Assembly: GCF_014697615.1 (NCBI RefSeq)
Contig: NZ_JACJSD010000002.1
Coordinates: forward strand, 1-64,000
From: Nostoc sp. FACHB-280
Lineage (GTDB): Bacteria; Cyanobacteriota; Cyanobacteriia; Cyanobacteriales; Nostocaceae
Length of the DNA: 64,000 bases
Direction: 5' to 3'
Position 1 is the stretch's first letter; each line of letters opens with the position of its first letter. The notes under the pieces are model-generated. The model made no database searches, was not told the origin of the DNA, and saw nothing but the letters and a program-made list of their open reading frames with translations. Below are positions 35,206 to 44,418 of the stretch, piece after piece. The position numbers were made by a program, and so were the translations under genes.

Positions 35206-36543
35206 ATGGCAGACTGGCAAGAAATTACTGGTGGTGTAACTGCTCCTAAAGGATATCGAGCCGCAGGAATCACCGCAGGATTAAAACCATCGGGATTGCC
35301 AGATTTAGCTTTGATAGTATCGGATGTGGAGGCGATCGCAGCTGGTGTGTTTACCACATCTCAAGTTAAGGCGGCCTGTGTAGATTATTGCCGTCAACGC
35401 TTGCAAGCTAAACCAAGCGCCCGCGCCATTCTCTGTAACGCCGGACAAGCCAACGCCGCCACAGGTAGTCAAGGTGTACGTGATGCTAATGAAAGTGCGG
35501 AGTTGTTAGCCAAGGAATTAAATATTTCTCCCGAATTGATTTTGCTGGCTTCTACTGGTGTAATTGGTCAACGCATCAAGATGGATGCCTTACGCAGTGG
35601 GATTCCCAAACTAGTGGACAGCCTCTCAGAAACAGGTTCTGATGCGGCGGCTGGGGCAATTATCACCACAGATTTAGTTACAAAATCCATTGCTCTAGAA
35701 ACAACTATAGGCGATCGCCCAGTCCGCATTGGTGGAATTGCCAAAGGTTCCGGGATGATTCACCCCAACATGGCAACAATGCTGGCATTTGTCACCTGTG
35801 ATGCGGCTGTTTCCCCCCACCTTTGGCAGCAAATGTTGAGTAGAGCCGCCGATAAAAGCTTTAATTCCATTACAGTAGATGGCGACACCAGCACCAACGA
35901 TAGTTTAATCGCCTTAGCAAATGGTCAATCTCGCACCCCAGCAATTACCGAGATGGGTGCAGAATCCGAAAAATTAGAGGCGATGTTAACAGCAGTATGC
36001 CAGCATTTAGCTAAAGCGATCGCACGGGATGGTGAAGGTGCAACCTGTTTGGTAGAAGTGCAAGTCACCGGCACTCATGATGACCTCGCCGCCAGACAAA
36101 TCGCCAAAACCATTGCAGGTTCATCCTTAGTTAAATCGGCAATTTTCGGTCGTGATCCCAACTGGGGACGCATCGCCGCCGCCGCCGGACGTGCAGGTGT
36201 ACCCTTTGAGCAAGAAAACTTGCAAATTAAATTAGGAGATTTCTTACTGCTAGAAAATGGTCAACCTCTGCAATTTGACCGCGCCGCCGCCAGTACATAT
36301 TTAAAACAAGCAGCCACCGATTATCCAGTTGTAGATGTAGTAGCTACTAATAATAGTAATGATTTATCAGGCGATGTCCAAGGACAAGCCGCTGCGCGTC
36401 TACGTAGCAATATCAAAACTCAACGCTTAGACAATCCTGTAATTATTGCTGTTAGCGTTGGCAATGGTCATGGTACAGGTAAAGCTTGGGGTTGTGATTT
36501 AAGTTACGACTACGTGAAAATTAACGCCGAGTATACAACTTAA
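35206..36543 (+). CDS. argJ: Bifunctional ornithine acetyltransferase / N-acetylglutamate synthase
   Basis: Recycles the acetyl group in arginine synthesis and can also make N-acetylglutamate. The 445-aa proprotein is cut by itself into alpha and beta chains. The cleavage motif is present as KGSGMIHPNMATMLAFVTCD, with nucleophile Thr191. Other signatures are FTTSQVKAACVDYCR, CNAGQANAATGSQGV, VDGDTSTNDSLIAL and GRDPNWGRIAAAAGR. Cytoplasmic. An in-frame GGGGAACGG lies before the ATG as Shine-Dalgarno. No other arg gene adjacent. Confidence 0.96.
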   Translation: MADWQEITGGVTAPKGYRAAGITAGLKPSGLPDLALIVSDVEAIAAGVFTTSQVKAACVDYCRQRLQAKPSARAILCNAGQANAATGSQGVRDANESAELLAKELNISPELILLASTGVIGQRIKMDALRSGIPKLVDSLSETGSDAAAGAIITTDLVTKSIALETTIGDRPVRIGGIAKGSGMIHPNMATMLAFVTCDAAVSPHLWQQMLSRAADKSFNSITVDGDTSTNDSLIALANGQSRTPAITEMGAESEKLEAMLTAVCQHLAKAIARDGEGATCLVEVQVTGTHDDLAARQIAKTIAGSSLVKSAIFGRDPNWGRIAAAAGRAGVPFEQENLQIKLGDFLLLENGQPLQFDRAAASTYLKQAATDYPVVDVVATNNSNDLSGDVQGQAAARLRSNIKTQRLDNPVIIAVSVGNGHGTGKAWGCDLSYDYVKINAEYTT

Positions 36544-36680
36544 CGTAACCAACAAATATTAGGAAAGCAAAATCTTTTTCAGATTAAAGCTTAGTTATTG
36601 AAATGGGAGGTGATGGAGTAAGTTTGGTAGATCACAATAATTGACTAGATTGATTACAAGGTATCTATCATATAAACTTT

Positions 36681-37256
36681 ATGGATTTTCATATAGGGGC
36701 ATATCAAGTTCCCACTAAAATTTATGGAACAATGGCAAGAACAGCCGTGTTGTCCCCTGCTAATTTGTCTGATATGCCCACAAATTGGACATTTCCTTGG
36801 AGAGAGTTATGGAGAAATAACCGTATTGATGGCTTAACTATTGTTAAAATGAGTATTGAGGACGAAGTATGGGGATTAGTTCAATACGGCATTTTTCCAA
36901 GAAATAACCCATCCATTGTAGTAATTGACCACTTGGAAACTAATCCTGTTAATAGAGGGAAACAATCTCCCAGGTTAGTTGAGCCTGTAGGTAAATGGTT
37001 AATTTGGTATTGTGTAAATGTAGGGTTAAAACTCATATCTCAGTCTAATTTAGGTGATGAGCGTTTAGTTTTACTGTTCTCCAAACCTCGCGCTTTTGAA
37101 TATTATGATAGTAAAATTGGGATGAACTACCAGGGGACAAAATATTTAAGCCCAGGAGAGAAAGTTCATGAGTTTATATTTACGCAACAGGGCGCGTTTG
37201 AATATTCGACTAGCCAACAGGAGATTTGGGGTAGTCCAACGCCCATTGACTCCTGA
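36681..37256 (+). CDS. Hypothetical protein, 191 aa (possible GNAT-like fold)
   Basis: No family recognised with certainty. The order VKMSIEDEVWGLVQYGIF, VIDHLETNPVNRGKQSPRLVEPVGKWLIWYC and GMNYQGTKYLSPGEK suggests an acetyltransferase-like fold in which strands precede an R-G-K-x-x-P acetyl-CoA-like loop. A catalytic role is not supported. No signal peptide. A second frame begins within its last 90 bases, so the two genes overlap substantially and may be translated together. Confidence 0.65.
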   Translation: MDFHIGAYQVPTKIYGTMARTAVLSPANLSDMPTNWTFPWRELWRNNRIDGLTIVKMSIEDEVWGLVQYGIFPRNNPSIVVIDHLETNPVNRGKQSPRLVEPVGKWLIWYCVNVGLKLISQSNLGDERLVLLFSKPRAFEYYDSKIGMNYQGTKYLSPGEKVHEFIFTQQGAFEYSTSQQEIWGSPTPIDS

Positions 37257-37374
37257 GCAAGTAAAAGCTGGTACTGGCAGAATTCGTACTTATACAGACT
37301 GGGAGCAAATTTTGCAAAGACCTGAGTTTGGTGTATCACATTTATTTACTGAAGATTACTCAAAAACTAAATAA
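37168..37374 (+). CDS. Overlapping small hypothetical protein, 68 aa
   Basis: A 68-aa basic protein (MSLYLRNRARLNIRLANRRF, then DWEQILQRPEFGVSHLFTED). It overlaps the end of the upstream gene by 89 bp in a different frame. A GGAGAGAAAG Shine-Dalgarno stretch precedes its ATG. Composition is protein-like beyond the overlap, where no other gene competes. The arrangement looks like a coupled pair. It is not a family I know. Confidence 0.55.
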   Translation: MSLYLRNRARLNIRLANRRFGVVQRPLTPEQVKAGTGRIRTYTDWEQILQRPEFGVSHLFTEDYSKTK

Positions 37375-37488
37375 CTTAACTCAACACCGAATTAACTATC
37401 AAGAAGTTGTAATATCCGGGAAGCGTGAAGCAAGAAGTTGAGTAAATTGGTTTCGCAAAACCCAAGGTGACATTTAATCACTTAACAT

Positions 37489-37513
37489 AAAAGGTGGGTA
37501 ATGCCCACCTTTT
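37489..37513 (-). terminator. Terminator of ndhO
   Basis: A 10-bp perfect stem AAAAGGTGGG / CCCACCTTTT lies 8 bp after the ndhO stop codon; on the minus strand the stem itself ends in TTTT followed by ATGTT. Confidence 0.7.
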
Positions 37514-37520
37514 ATAATGC

Positions 37521-37736
37521 TTACTTAAATTGTTCTAATTGGTCTAAGCGTAACCAAATATTTGGTGTTGGGACTTGTCCGAATTTCACAAAGGCATAAT
37601 CACCTTTAATATCCACAATTTCACCTTGAGTCTCAAATAAATAAGCCGGAAAACGAGTATCGCTGGCTGTGGCTTCAACACTGTTTTCTAGCTTTTCACG
37701 GATAGCGCGAACAATGTCTCCTTTTTTGACTGGCAT
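37521..37736 (-). CDS. ndhO: NAD(P)H-quinone oxidoreductase subunit O
   Basis: A 71-aa small subunit of the cyanobacterial NDH-1 complex, on its cytoplasmic side at the thylakoid membrane. The sequence [44 protein letters not shown] and [15 protein letters not shown] is highly conserved in NdhO. I choose the ATG at 37736 (MPVKKGD) because the family starts there; the frame to 37769 only adds non-conserved residues. A strong hairpin terminates the gene. It is monocistronic, as in other cyanobacteria. Confidence 0.95.
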   Translation of the reverse strand: MPVKKGDIVRAIREKLENSVEATASDTRFPAYLFETQGEIVDIKGDYAFVKFGQVPTPNIWLRLDQLEQFK

Positions 37737-37987
37737 ATATTCCCCTCTGATGTTTGCAGATTGTCTCATAGAGGATTTTAGCTTGCGAGATGATACTAAA
37801 TCTCAGAGCGATCGCTTTGAAGTATTTAACTTCTCCATGACATCTCAAACTATTCCTCTATTGAAAACAATTAATAGGAAAAATTTAGGGTGAAGGGTGC
37901 AAGGTTGTAAGTCATAAAAAACCCTTACACCCATTCCCAACCGACAATCTCTGAAATCAAACAGTTAGGACTGTAACACCCTCGCAA

Positions 37988-40282
37988 TTAACTACCTAAA
38001 GCCGCCGCCGTTTTTTCCTTATCTAACTTGAACATCAACACACCCAAAGGTGGTAGACACAAATCTAAAGAATAAGGACGATTGTGCATTGACCAATCAT
38101 CTGTCCACTTACCGCCTAAGTTGCCCATATTGCTACCGCCATACTCACGAGCATCACTATTAAACAACTCGGTATAAAATCCTTTTTCAGGCACACCAAT
38201 GCGGTAATGAGAATGCGGTTGGGGTGTAAAGTTACAAATCACTACGATAAAGTTGTCAGAATCTTTATCACGGCGGATAAACGAAACTACACTATGACGA
38301 TTGTCGCTACAATCAATCCAGTCAAATCCTTCTCTGGCAAAATCTAAGGTGTATAAAGATGGTTCAGAACGGTAAAGTTCGTTGAGTTCTTTAAAGAATT
38401 GTTTTAATTGTTGGTGTGGCTCAAATTGTAGCAATTGCCATTCCAAATCAGCCCAAACATTCCACTCACTCCATTGCCCAAATTCCATGCTCATAAACAT
38501 GGTTTTCTTGCCTGGGTGAGCAAACATATAGGTAAATAAACAACGCACATTGGCCATCTTCTGCCATCGATCACCAGGCATTTTACCAATCATGTTGCTC
38601 TTACCATGCACCACTTCATCGTGAGACAACGCCAGCATAAAATTCTCGCTGTGGTTGTACCACATACTAAAGGTGATGTTATTTTGGTGGAATTGGCGGA
38701 ACCAAGGATCCATGCTGAAGTAATCCAACATATCGTGCATCCAACCCATGTTCCACTTTAAGTTAAAGCCCAAACCGCCTGTGTAGGTTGGCCAAGACAC
38801 CATCGGCCAAGATGTTGATTCTTCCGCAATGGAAAGCACACCGGGAAAATAACTAAAAATCAGGTGATTTACTTGACGTAAGAAATCCGCAGCTTCTAGG
38901 TTTTCTCGACCACCATATTGATTAGTTACCCACTCACCTTCTTTGCGGCAATAGTCAAGATATAACATCGAAGCTACAGCATCTACACGAATGCCATCAA
39001 TGTGATATCTATCGAACCAAAATAAAGCATTTGCTACTAAGAAATTCCTAACTTCGTTGCGGTTGTAATTAAATACCAGCGTACCCCATTCTTTATGTTC
39101 ACCTTTGCGGGGGTCGGCGTGTTCGTATAAGTGAGTCCCATCAAAGAATGCTAAACCATGTCCGTCTTTGGGGAAGTGGCCAGGAACCCAATCGACTATT
39201 ACACCAATGCCGTTTTGGTGACATTGGTCAACAAAATACATAAAATCTTCGGGAGTGCCAAACCGGGAAGTAGGTGCATAATAGCCAGTAACTTGATAAC
39301 CCCAAGACCCATCAAAAGGATGCTCGGCAATGGGTAATAGTTCTACATGGGTATAGCCTAAATCTTTGACGTAGGGAATCAAGCGGTCTGCCAATTCCCG
39401 ATAAGTTAAAAATCGCGCACCCGGTTTTAATTCGGAAACAATAACTACAGGTTCAGTTTCACCATTAGGTAATTTTGGTGGTTCAGCACTGGAAGCATGT
39501 AACCAAGAACCTATGTGTACTTCGTAAACGGAAACAGGCTGCGTTAGGGGATCGGTGTGACGGCGCTTTTCTATCCAGTCTTCGTCATTCCATTGATAGG
39601 AATTTAAGTTAGTTACAATAGAGGCTGTTTTGGGTCGGGGTTCTTGCTGAAAAGCGAAGGGGTCAGATTTTTCGTAAATGTGTCCTTCTATATTTTTGAT
39701 TTCATACTTGTAATGTTCCCCTACTCCAATTTCGGGAATGAATAATTCCCAAACTCCTGTGATGCCTTTACGCATTTGATGTTTGCGTCCGTCCCACAGG
39801 TTAAAGTCTCCCAGTACAGAAACGTTCCGCGCATTGGGAGCCCAAACCGCAAAATAAACACCCTTGATTCCATCGATTTCGGTGGCGTGCGCTCCAAGTT
39901 TTTCGTAAATTCGGTGATGGTTGCCTTCTGCAAACAAGTGCAAGTCAAAGTCTGTTAGGCGGGGAGAACGGAAAGCGTAAGGATCATAGGTAACTCGCTC
40001 ATGCTCTCCTTCTTGAATGCGTAACTGGTAGTTGGCAAGTTCTGGGGTTTCAATCGTACATTCAAAAAAATGGGGATGATGTACGGGTTGCATTGGGTAT
40101 TCTTGGCGTTCTTCGGGAATAACTACCCAGGCGGCACTAGCATTTGGTAAATAAGCACGTACAGCCCACACTTGTTTGCCATTTTGTTCTACTGCATGAG
40201 AACCGAGTATTTCAAACGGATCGTGATGCTGATTCCAAACTATACGGTTAACCTGTTCCTGAGCGATCGTGGCTATGGACAT
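37988..40282 (-). CDS. glgB: 1,4-alpha-glucan branching enzyme
   Basis: Adds alpha-1,6 branches to glycogen. The 764-aa length and order are normal: N1 and CBM48 modules (about residues 20-110 and 125-220: GAHATEIDGIKGVYFAVWAP, NARNVSVLGDFNLWDGR), then the GH13 barrel. Catalytic motifs are visible: DWVPGHFPKDGHGLAFFDG, GIRVDAVASMLYLDY (nucleophile Asp), LSIAEESTSWP (acid Glu) and LSHDEVVHGKSNM (transition-state Asp in HDE). The C-terminal beta domain includes VVICNFTPQPHSHYRIGVP. No other glycogen gene is adjacent. Confidence 0.97.
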   Translation of the reverse strand: MSIATIAQEQVNRIVWNQHHDPFEILGSHAVEQNGKQVWAVRAYLPNASAAWVVIPEERQEYPMQPVHHPHFFECTIETPELANYQLRIQEGEHERVTYDPYAFRSPRLTDFDLHLFAEGNHHRIYEKLGAHATEIDGIKGVYFAVWAPNARNVSVLGDFNLWDGRKHQMRKGITGVWELFIPEIGVGEHYKYEIKNIEGHIYEKSDPFAFQQEPRPKTASIVTNLNSYQWNDEDWIEKRRHTDPLTQPVSVYEVHIGSWLHASSAEPPKLPNGETEPVVIVSELKPGARFLTYRELADRLIPYVKDLGYTHVELLPIAEHPFDGSWGYQVTGYYAPTSRFGTPEDFMYFVDQCHQNGIGVIVDWVPGHFPKDGHGLAFFDGTHLYEHADPRKGEHKEWGTLVFNYNRNEVRNFLVANALFWFDRYHIDGIRVDAVASMLYLDYCRKEGEWVTNQYGGRENLEAADFLRQVNHLIFSYFPGVLSIAEESTSWPMVSWPTYTGGLGFNLKWNMGWMHDMLDYFSMDPWFRQFHQNNITFSMWYNHSENFMLALSHDEVVHGKSNMIGKMPGDRWQKMANVRCLFTYMFAHPGKKTMFMSMEFGQWSEWNVWADLEWQLLQFEPHQQLKQFFKELNELYRSEPSLYTLDFAREGFDWIDCSDNRHSVVSFIRRDKDSDNFIVVICNFTPQPHSHYRIGVPEKGFYTELFNSDAREYGGSNMGNLGGKWTDDWSMHNRPYSLDLCLPPLGVLMFKLDKEKTAAALGS

Positions 40283-40525
40283 GAAGCTACCTATGTTGAA
40301 TAAAGTGATTAGCTAAACTGGCTTTTTTAATATCTATATCTATTCTTTACATTTATTTGCAATTTATTGCCACCGTTATCGTACATCAGATGGGGACATC
40401 GGGGATAAGGGGTAGCAGTCGAAGGTCAAAAGGCAAAAATTAAAAGTCAAAAATGAAGAATACTTTTGACTTTTGGTTTTTTACTTTTGACTTCTCCGGT
40501 TTTGCCGGAGTGCCTCCTGCTATCA

Positions 40526-40858
40526 CTACAAATCTAAAAAGGGGAATAACTTCAGCAAAGCATTACGTATCCGCAGTAGAAAGACTGTTTGCCGCAGATT
40601 GGTGGTTAATTTTGGTGGCGGAACTTTTTGGAGTTGTGCTTGTAGTTCTGCATACTCAGCAGCACTGACTGGTTTGCCATCGATGGGCGATCGCGCATCT
40701 ATAATTATTTCTGTCCGTAAAATTTCTTCTGGGATGTCTTCTGGGGGTGGTAAAGCCACAACTGCTGATCCCCAATGGCTAATTAACCATACACCCAGAC
40801 TAGAGACAAGACTCAATAGCCCCAATATGATTCGCTTATGAGATTTTACTTTCCTCAT
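40526..40858 (-). CDS. Conserved cyanobacterial membrane-anchored protein, 110 aa
   Basis: The N-terminus has a basic tail (MRKVKSHKR) and one hydrophobic helix (IILGLLSLVSSLGVWLISHW), then a polar part. The soluble region contains PPPEDIPEEILRTEIIIDAR, then SAAEYAELQAQLQ, a conserved-looking acidic-basic block. It is probably anchored in the membrane with the remainder outside. Conserved in filamentous cyanobacteria as far as I know; no function is known. Monocistronic. The upstream 40283-40525 gap shows a short GACTTTTGACTTT-type repeat only. Confidence 0.65.
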   Translation of the reverse strand: MRKVKSHKRIILGLLSLVSSLGVWLISHWGSAVVALPPPEDIPEEILRTEIIIDARSPIDGKPVSAAEYAELQAQLQKVPPPKLTTNLRQTVFLLRIRNALLKLFPFLDL

Positions 40859-41104
40859 TGCATCACTTTCAAGTCATACTGACTGCGCTAAAAATTGAAA
40901 TGGACACTTGGTTGTGGTATTAACCGACTTTACCAGTGTCCATTTGCTGCTGTTTGAGTTTATACAGATGTATGAATTGCGCTTGAGTTGGGTAGCCGCG
41001 TTCTCAAGAATACGCTGATTCTTGTTTGGTACCCAAGCACTCAAGCAATTTTCGTAAACTGCAAGACCAAATGCTTGTCTGAAAACAAAACTTCAGACAA
41101 AGAA
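40859..41104. other. Intergenic region
   Basis: Contains a long-range inverted pair TTGAGTTGGGTA / TACCCAAGCACTCAA (around 40984 and 41029), suggesting a hairpin between the two minus-strand genes. It may terminate the lipoprotein transcript. No ORF is convincing. Confidence 0.35.
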
Positions 41105-41356
41105 CTAAGGTGTTTTAGTAGGGGTTGCGGTGGGAGAAGCCGTAGCAGTCGGGGATGCCGTAGCAGTTGGGGATGCCGTAGCAGTGGGTTCAGCAGTGGG
41201 CGCAGCAGAGGGAGAAGTCGTAGACCCAGTATCAGTGGGTTCACCTGTAGCGGTTGGTGAGGTTGTAGCACTAGGTGTATTACCACCACCTTCACAAGCT
41301 CCTAAAACTGCCGCCAAACTTAACATTAGAGCTAAACCAAAGATTTTTGTTTTCAT
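41105..41356 (-). CDS. Thr/Pro-rich repeat lipoprotein, 83 aa
   Basis: Starts at the ATG at 41356 with a lipoprotein signal (IFGLALMLSLAAVLGAC). The mature protein has no cysteines apart from the lipid-anchored one and consists almost entirely of PTATGEPTDTG and ATASPTATASPTAT-type repeats, encoded by three near-identical 18-bp units. It would form a flexible stalk on the outer leaflet of the membrane. Repeat number likely varies between strains. Function unknown. Confidence 0.7.
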   Translation of the reverse strand: MKTKIFGLALMLSLAAVLGACEGGGNTPSATTSPTATGEPTDTGSTTSPSAAPTAEPTATASPTATASPTATASPTATPTKTP

Positions 41357-41386
41357 AACTCCTCTTTCACCAATTATGGCAATCAA

Positions 41387-41837
41387 ATGTTTGTGCCTTT
41401 TGACTACGATAACCTATTTATTGCGAATTGTTGAATTACCTGTGTAGGAGATATTTAAAAACTGACTGAAGGCTGATTATTGATGTTTGAGTTATGATGC
41501 CGCAGATTGATGACGAAAAACATCAAATGATGAGTAGGCGATCGCAATCAGTAGCTTGTTTTTTGTCTTGTATTGCCATACTGAGATGCACTACTTAAAA
41601 TGTCAAGTGATCCAATAGGGAATCTTTGATGATATCTATTTGATTGATCAACTACTGTTGGAGGCAGAGAAAAGCAAATGGTTGTGCAACTCTCAACGGA
41701 TTGTTATATCTCAAAAACATTTAAACATAGTTGACAGTTAACGCTATACTCATGCAGATCCCAAAAAAGGCGATTCTAACCTGAGCAAAATTAAATAAAC
41801 AGACTAAAATACAGTATTTCCTATCCCAGAAAATTTT
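41387..41837. other. 451-bp intergenic region
   Basis: Divergent promoters for the lipoprotein and the FtsL-like gene. It contains a HIP1 site near 41540 and an AT-rich section near 41690-41830. I see no ORF or hairpin that I can assign. Confidence 0.4.
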
Positions 41838-42455
41838 ATGGCTGCTGTTCGTAAATCGGCTGTATCTGCAACTAATACTTGGTTTGGGCGCAATTCTAAA
41901 CCAACTGCGCCAAGACGGCGCTCTCCTGTTCGGGGATCAGTTATGAGCAGTGTATCCCCACTTTCAGGGCAATCTCCAGTAGTATCGCCACAACGTCGGC
42001 GACGGACTGGCAAAAGTTTATCGACTCCGACAACCAAAGCATCACCAGAATTAACTGCATCCAAAGTCTCTCATGTGCCGACTGCGGAAGTTTTACCAAC
42101 TTGGTTGTTGCGGTTGTACACTGTTCATCGTTACTCATCTGTGGTGACGTTTTTATTAGTTGCAGTGGCGCTGGTTGTTTATGGTTGGACAGTTTATTCT
42201 CAAGAACTGTGGAATCAAGAGTTCCGCCGCTTGCAAAATCTCCAACGTAACGAGCGACAATTAACCACAACCAACGCTATGTTAAAAAACAAAATGGCGG
42301 AAGAAGCTGAAAAGCCAAGTGCGGGATTAGTATCACCTACACCAGATAAAACAATTTTCTTGCCTTCAGCGCCTGATACGGCTAATTCTTCGCCATCGAA
42401 TACGACACCCAATTCTCCCACACAACAGCCAACTTCTTCACCGTTGGGATATTAA
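41838..42455 (+). CDS. FtsL-like single-pass membrane protein
   Basis: A 205-aa protein. It has a long basic, disordered N-terminus (PRRRSPVRGS, PQRRRRTGKS), one membrane helix at about residues 98-120 (YSSVVTFLLVAVALVVYGWTVYS), then a short coiled coil (ELWNQEFRRLQNLQRNERQLTTTNAMLKNKM) and a Ser/Pro/Thr-rich tail. This topology and position directly before the class B PBP match FtsL of the divisome. No sequence motif proves it. The ftsI gene follows after 59 bp, so the two are probably one operon. Confidence 0.7.
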   Translation: MAAVRKSAVSATNTWFGRNSKPTAPRRRSPVRGSVMSSVSPLSGQSPVVSPQRRRRTGKSLSTPTTKASPELTASKVSHVPTAEVLPTWLLRLYTVHRYSSVVTFLLVAVALVVYGWTVYSQELWNQEFRRLQNLQRNERQLTTTNAMLKNKMAEEAEKPSAGLVSPTPDKTIFLPSAPDTANSSPSNTTPNSPTQQPTSSPLGY

Positions 42456-42514
42456 AGGCAATAGTCATTGGTCATTTCTCAAAGACAAATGACAAATAAC
42501 AAAGGACGAAGCCG

Positions 42515-44353
42515 ATGCAGAAGTCATCCAGTAGATTAAAATTTAGAAATTCTCGCAATCCAGCAGTTACAAAGCGGCAGAAAGTTTCCCGACAAAGATT
42601 GCTGGAGAAACTCACACCAAAAGCCCCAGAACCGATACAAAGCAGCAAAACTCGGCTGTTAATTGTTTGGGCTATTTTAATATTCTCAGCATTAGGTTTA
42701 GCTTTTAACTTATATAATTTACAAATTCTCCAAGGCAAAAAACTCACTCAGAAGGCACGCAATCAACAAATGGTGAGTTTGCGGTCTTTTATGCCGCGTC
42801 GTTTGCTCATCGATCGCAATAATAATGTTTTGGCAGTTGATCGCCCTGTATATACTGTTTATGCCCATCCTAAACTGTTTGATAAGTCTAATGAAGAAAT
42901 CGCCCAGAAGTTAGCACCAATCATTGCTAAAGATGCGGCTGAGTTAGTGAAAACTTTTCAAAGTCGCAAAAGTGGCATTATCTTGATGCCGGCGCTACCC
43001 GAAGAAATTGCCGAGCGCGTGATTGCTCTGCGCTTAAATGGCCTAGAATTCATTCCCAAATACTCACGCTTATATCCACAAGCTGATGTCACATCTGATG
43101 TGGTGGGCTACGTAGATTTGGAACGTCGTGGTCAAGCGGGTGTGGAATATAGTCAAGAAAAACTGCTAGAACGTTCTGTGCAGAAGGTACGGTTAATGCA
43201 GTCTGGCAGAGGCGAATTAAAGCCAGATGATGCGCCGGAGGGCTTTCTCCATGCGGATGATTTGAAATTACAACTCACAATTGATACACGCTTACAAAGG
43301 GCGGCTCGCTTGGCGCTAAAAGCCCAGGTAGACAAGTACCGCGCTAAACGTGGGGCTGTGATTGTCATGGATGCGTTGGATGGTTCTTTACTGGCACTGG
43401 TGTCACAGCCGACTTATGACCCCAATGATTATGGTAAAGCGAAGATTGATTTATTTAAAAACTGGACGGTAGCTGACCTTTACGAGCCAGGGTCAACATT
43501 CAAACCATTAAATGTCGCGATCGCATTAGAAAATGGTGTCATTCAACCAAATGATACTTTTAATGACCCAGGTTCTATTAGAGTCGCTGACCGTGTAATT
43601 AAAAATGCTCAACACAACAGTTATGGGCGAATTAATATTGCTCAAATTCTCCAAAATTCCAGCAACATCGGGATGGTGCAAATCATTCAAAAGCTGCGCC
43701 CTTCTGTTTACTACACTTGGTTAGAACGTCTAGGTTTAGGACAACCATTAGAAACAGATTTGCCTTTTGGTGTCAGTGGTTCCTTGAAAAGCCAAGCCAG
43801 ATTTATTGCCTCACCCATTGAACCGGCAACCGCCTCCTTTGGACAAGGTTTTTCACTCACTCCCCTCCAACTAGTACAACTGCATGGAGCTTTAGCTAAT
43901 GGTGGTAAATTAGTCACACCCCATGTGGTGCGCGGGCTGGTTGATAGCAGTGGCAAAATGCACTATTCACCAACACTTCCCACACCAAGACAAATTTTTT
44001 CTGCGAAAACCACCCAGCAAGTTGTGGAAATGATGGAAACAGTGGTTTCTGAAGGTACTGGTAAACCTTCTAAAATTGCTGGATATCGTATTGGTGGTAA
44101 AACAGGTACAGCCCAAAAAGCTAGTCCGAATGGTGGCTATATCCCTGGTGCAAGAATCACCAGCTTTGTGGCAGTTCTGCCTGTGGAATCTCCGCGCTAT
44201 GTAATTTTGGCAATTGTTGATGAACCAAAGGGTGAAAGCGCCTACGGTTCTACTGTCGCGGCACCAATTGTCAAATCAGTGATGGAAACCCTAATTCCTC
44301 TAGAACATCTACCACCAGAACAGTTAAATTCCCCCACCGAAACACCAAGGTAA
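42515..44353 (+). CDS. ftsI: Peptidoglycan D,D-transpeptidase, class B penicillin-binding protein (FtsI/PBP2)
   Basis: Cross-links septal peptidoglycan. A membrane helix is at about residues 47-67 (LLIVWAILIFSALGLAFNLYNL), then a dimerisation domain (RSFMPRRLLIDRNNNVLAVDRPV). The transpeptidase domain follows with the SxxK motif (GSTFKPL, nucleophile Ser327), SSN (LQNSSNIGMVQI) and KTGTAQ (GGKTGTAQKAS). The 612-aa length fits class B enzymes; no glycosyltransferase domain is present. The preceding FtsL-like gene supports a role in septation. The start is at an ATG following AAAGGACGAAGCCG. Confidence 0.94.
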   Translation: MQKSSSRLKFRNSRNPAVTKRQKVSRQRLLEKLTPKAPEPIQSSKTRLLIVWAILIFSALGLAFNLYNLQILQGKKLTQKARNQQMVSLRSFMPRRLLIDRNNNVLAVDRPVYTVYAHPKLFDKSNEEIAQKLAPIIAKDAAELVKTFQSRKSGIILMPALPEEIAERVIALRLNGLEFIPKYSRLYPQADVTSDVVGYVDLERRGQAGVEYSQEKLLERSVQKVRLMQSGRGELKPDDAPEGFLHADDLKLQLTIDTRLQRAARLALKAQVDKYRAKRGAVIVMDALDGSLLALVSQPTYDPNDYGKAKIDLFKNWTVADLYEPGSTFKPLNVAIALENGVIQPNDTFNDPGSIRVADRVIKNAQHNSYGRINIAQILQNSSNIGMVQIIQKLRPSVYYTWLERLGLGQPLETDLPFGVSGSLKSQARFIASPIEPATASFGQGFSLTPLQLVQLHGALANGGKLVTPHVVRGLVDSSGKMHYSPTLPTPRQIFSAKTTQQVVEMMETVVSEGTGKPSKIAGYRIGGKTGTAQKASPNGGYIPGARITSFVAVLPVESPRYVILAIVDEPKGESAYGSTVAAPIVKSVMETLIPLEHLPPEQLNSPTETPR

Positions 44354-44418
44354 AAGTTTCACATAGGTTTGCAACTGATTGCTGACTCAAAAATGTGTAA
44401 GTCCTAATTAATTACAAA

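Noticed and set aside
41130-41447. Repeat-rich plus-strand ORF (VAVGDAVAVGD..)
   Set aside because: Antisense shadow of the Thr/Pro-rich lipoprotein, produced by its 18-bp repeats.
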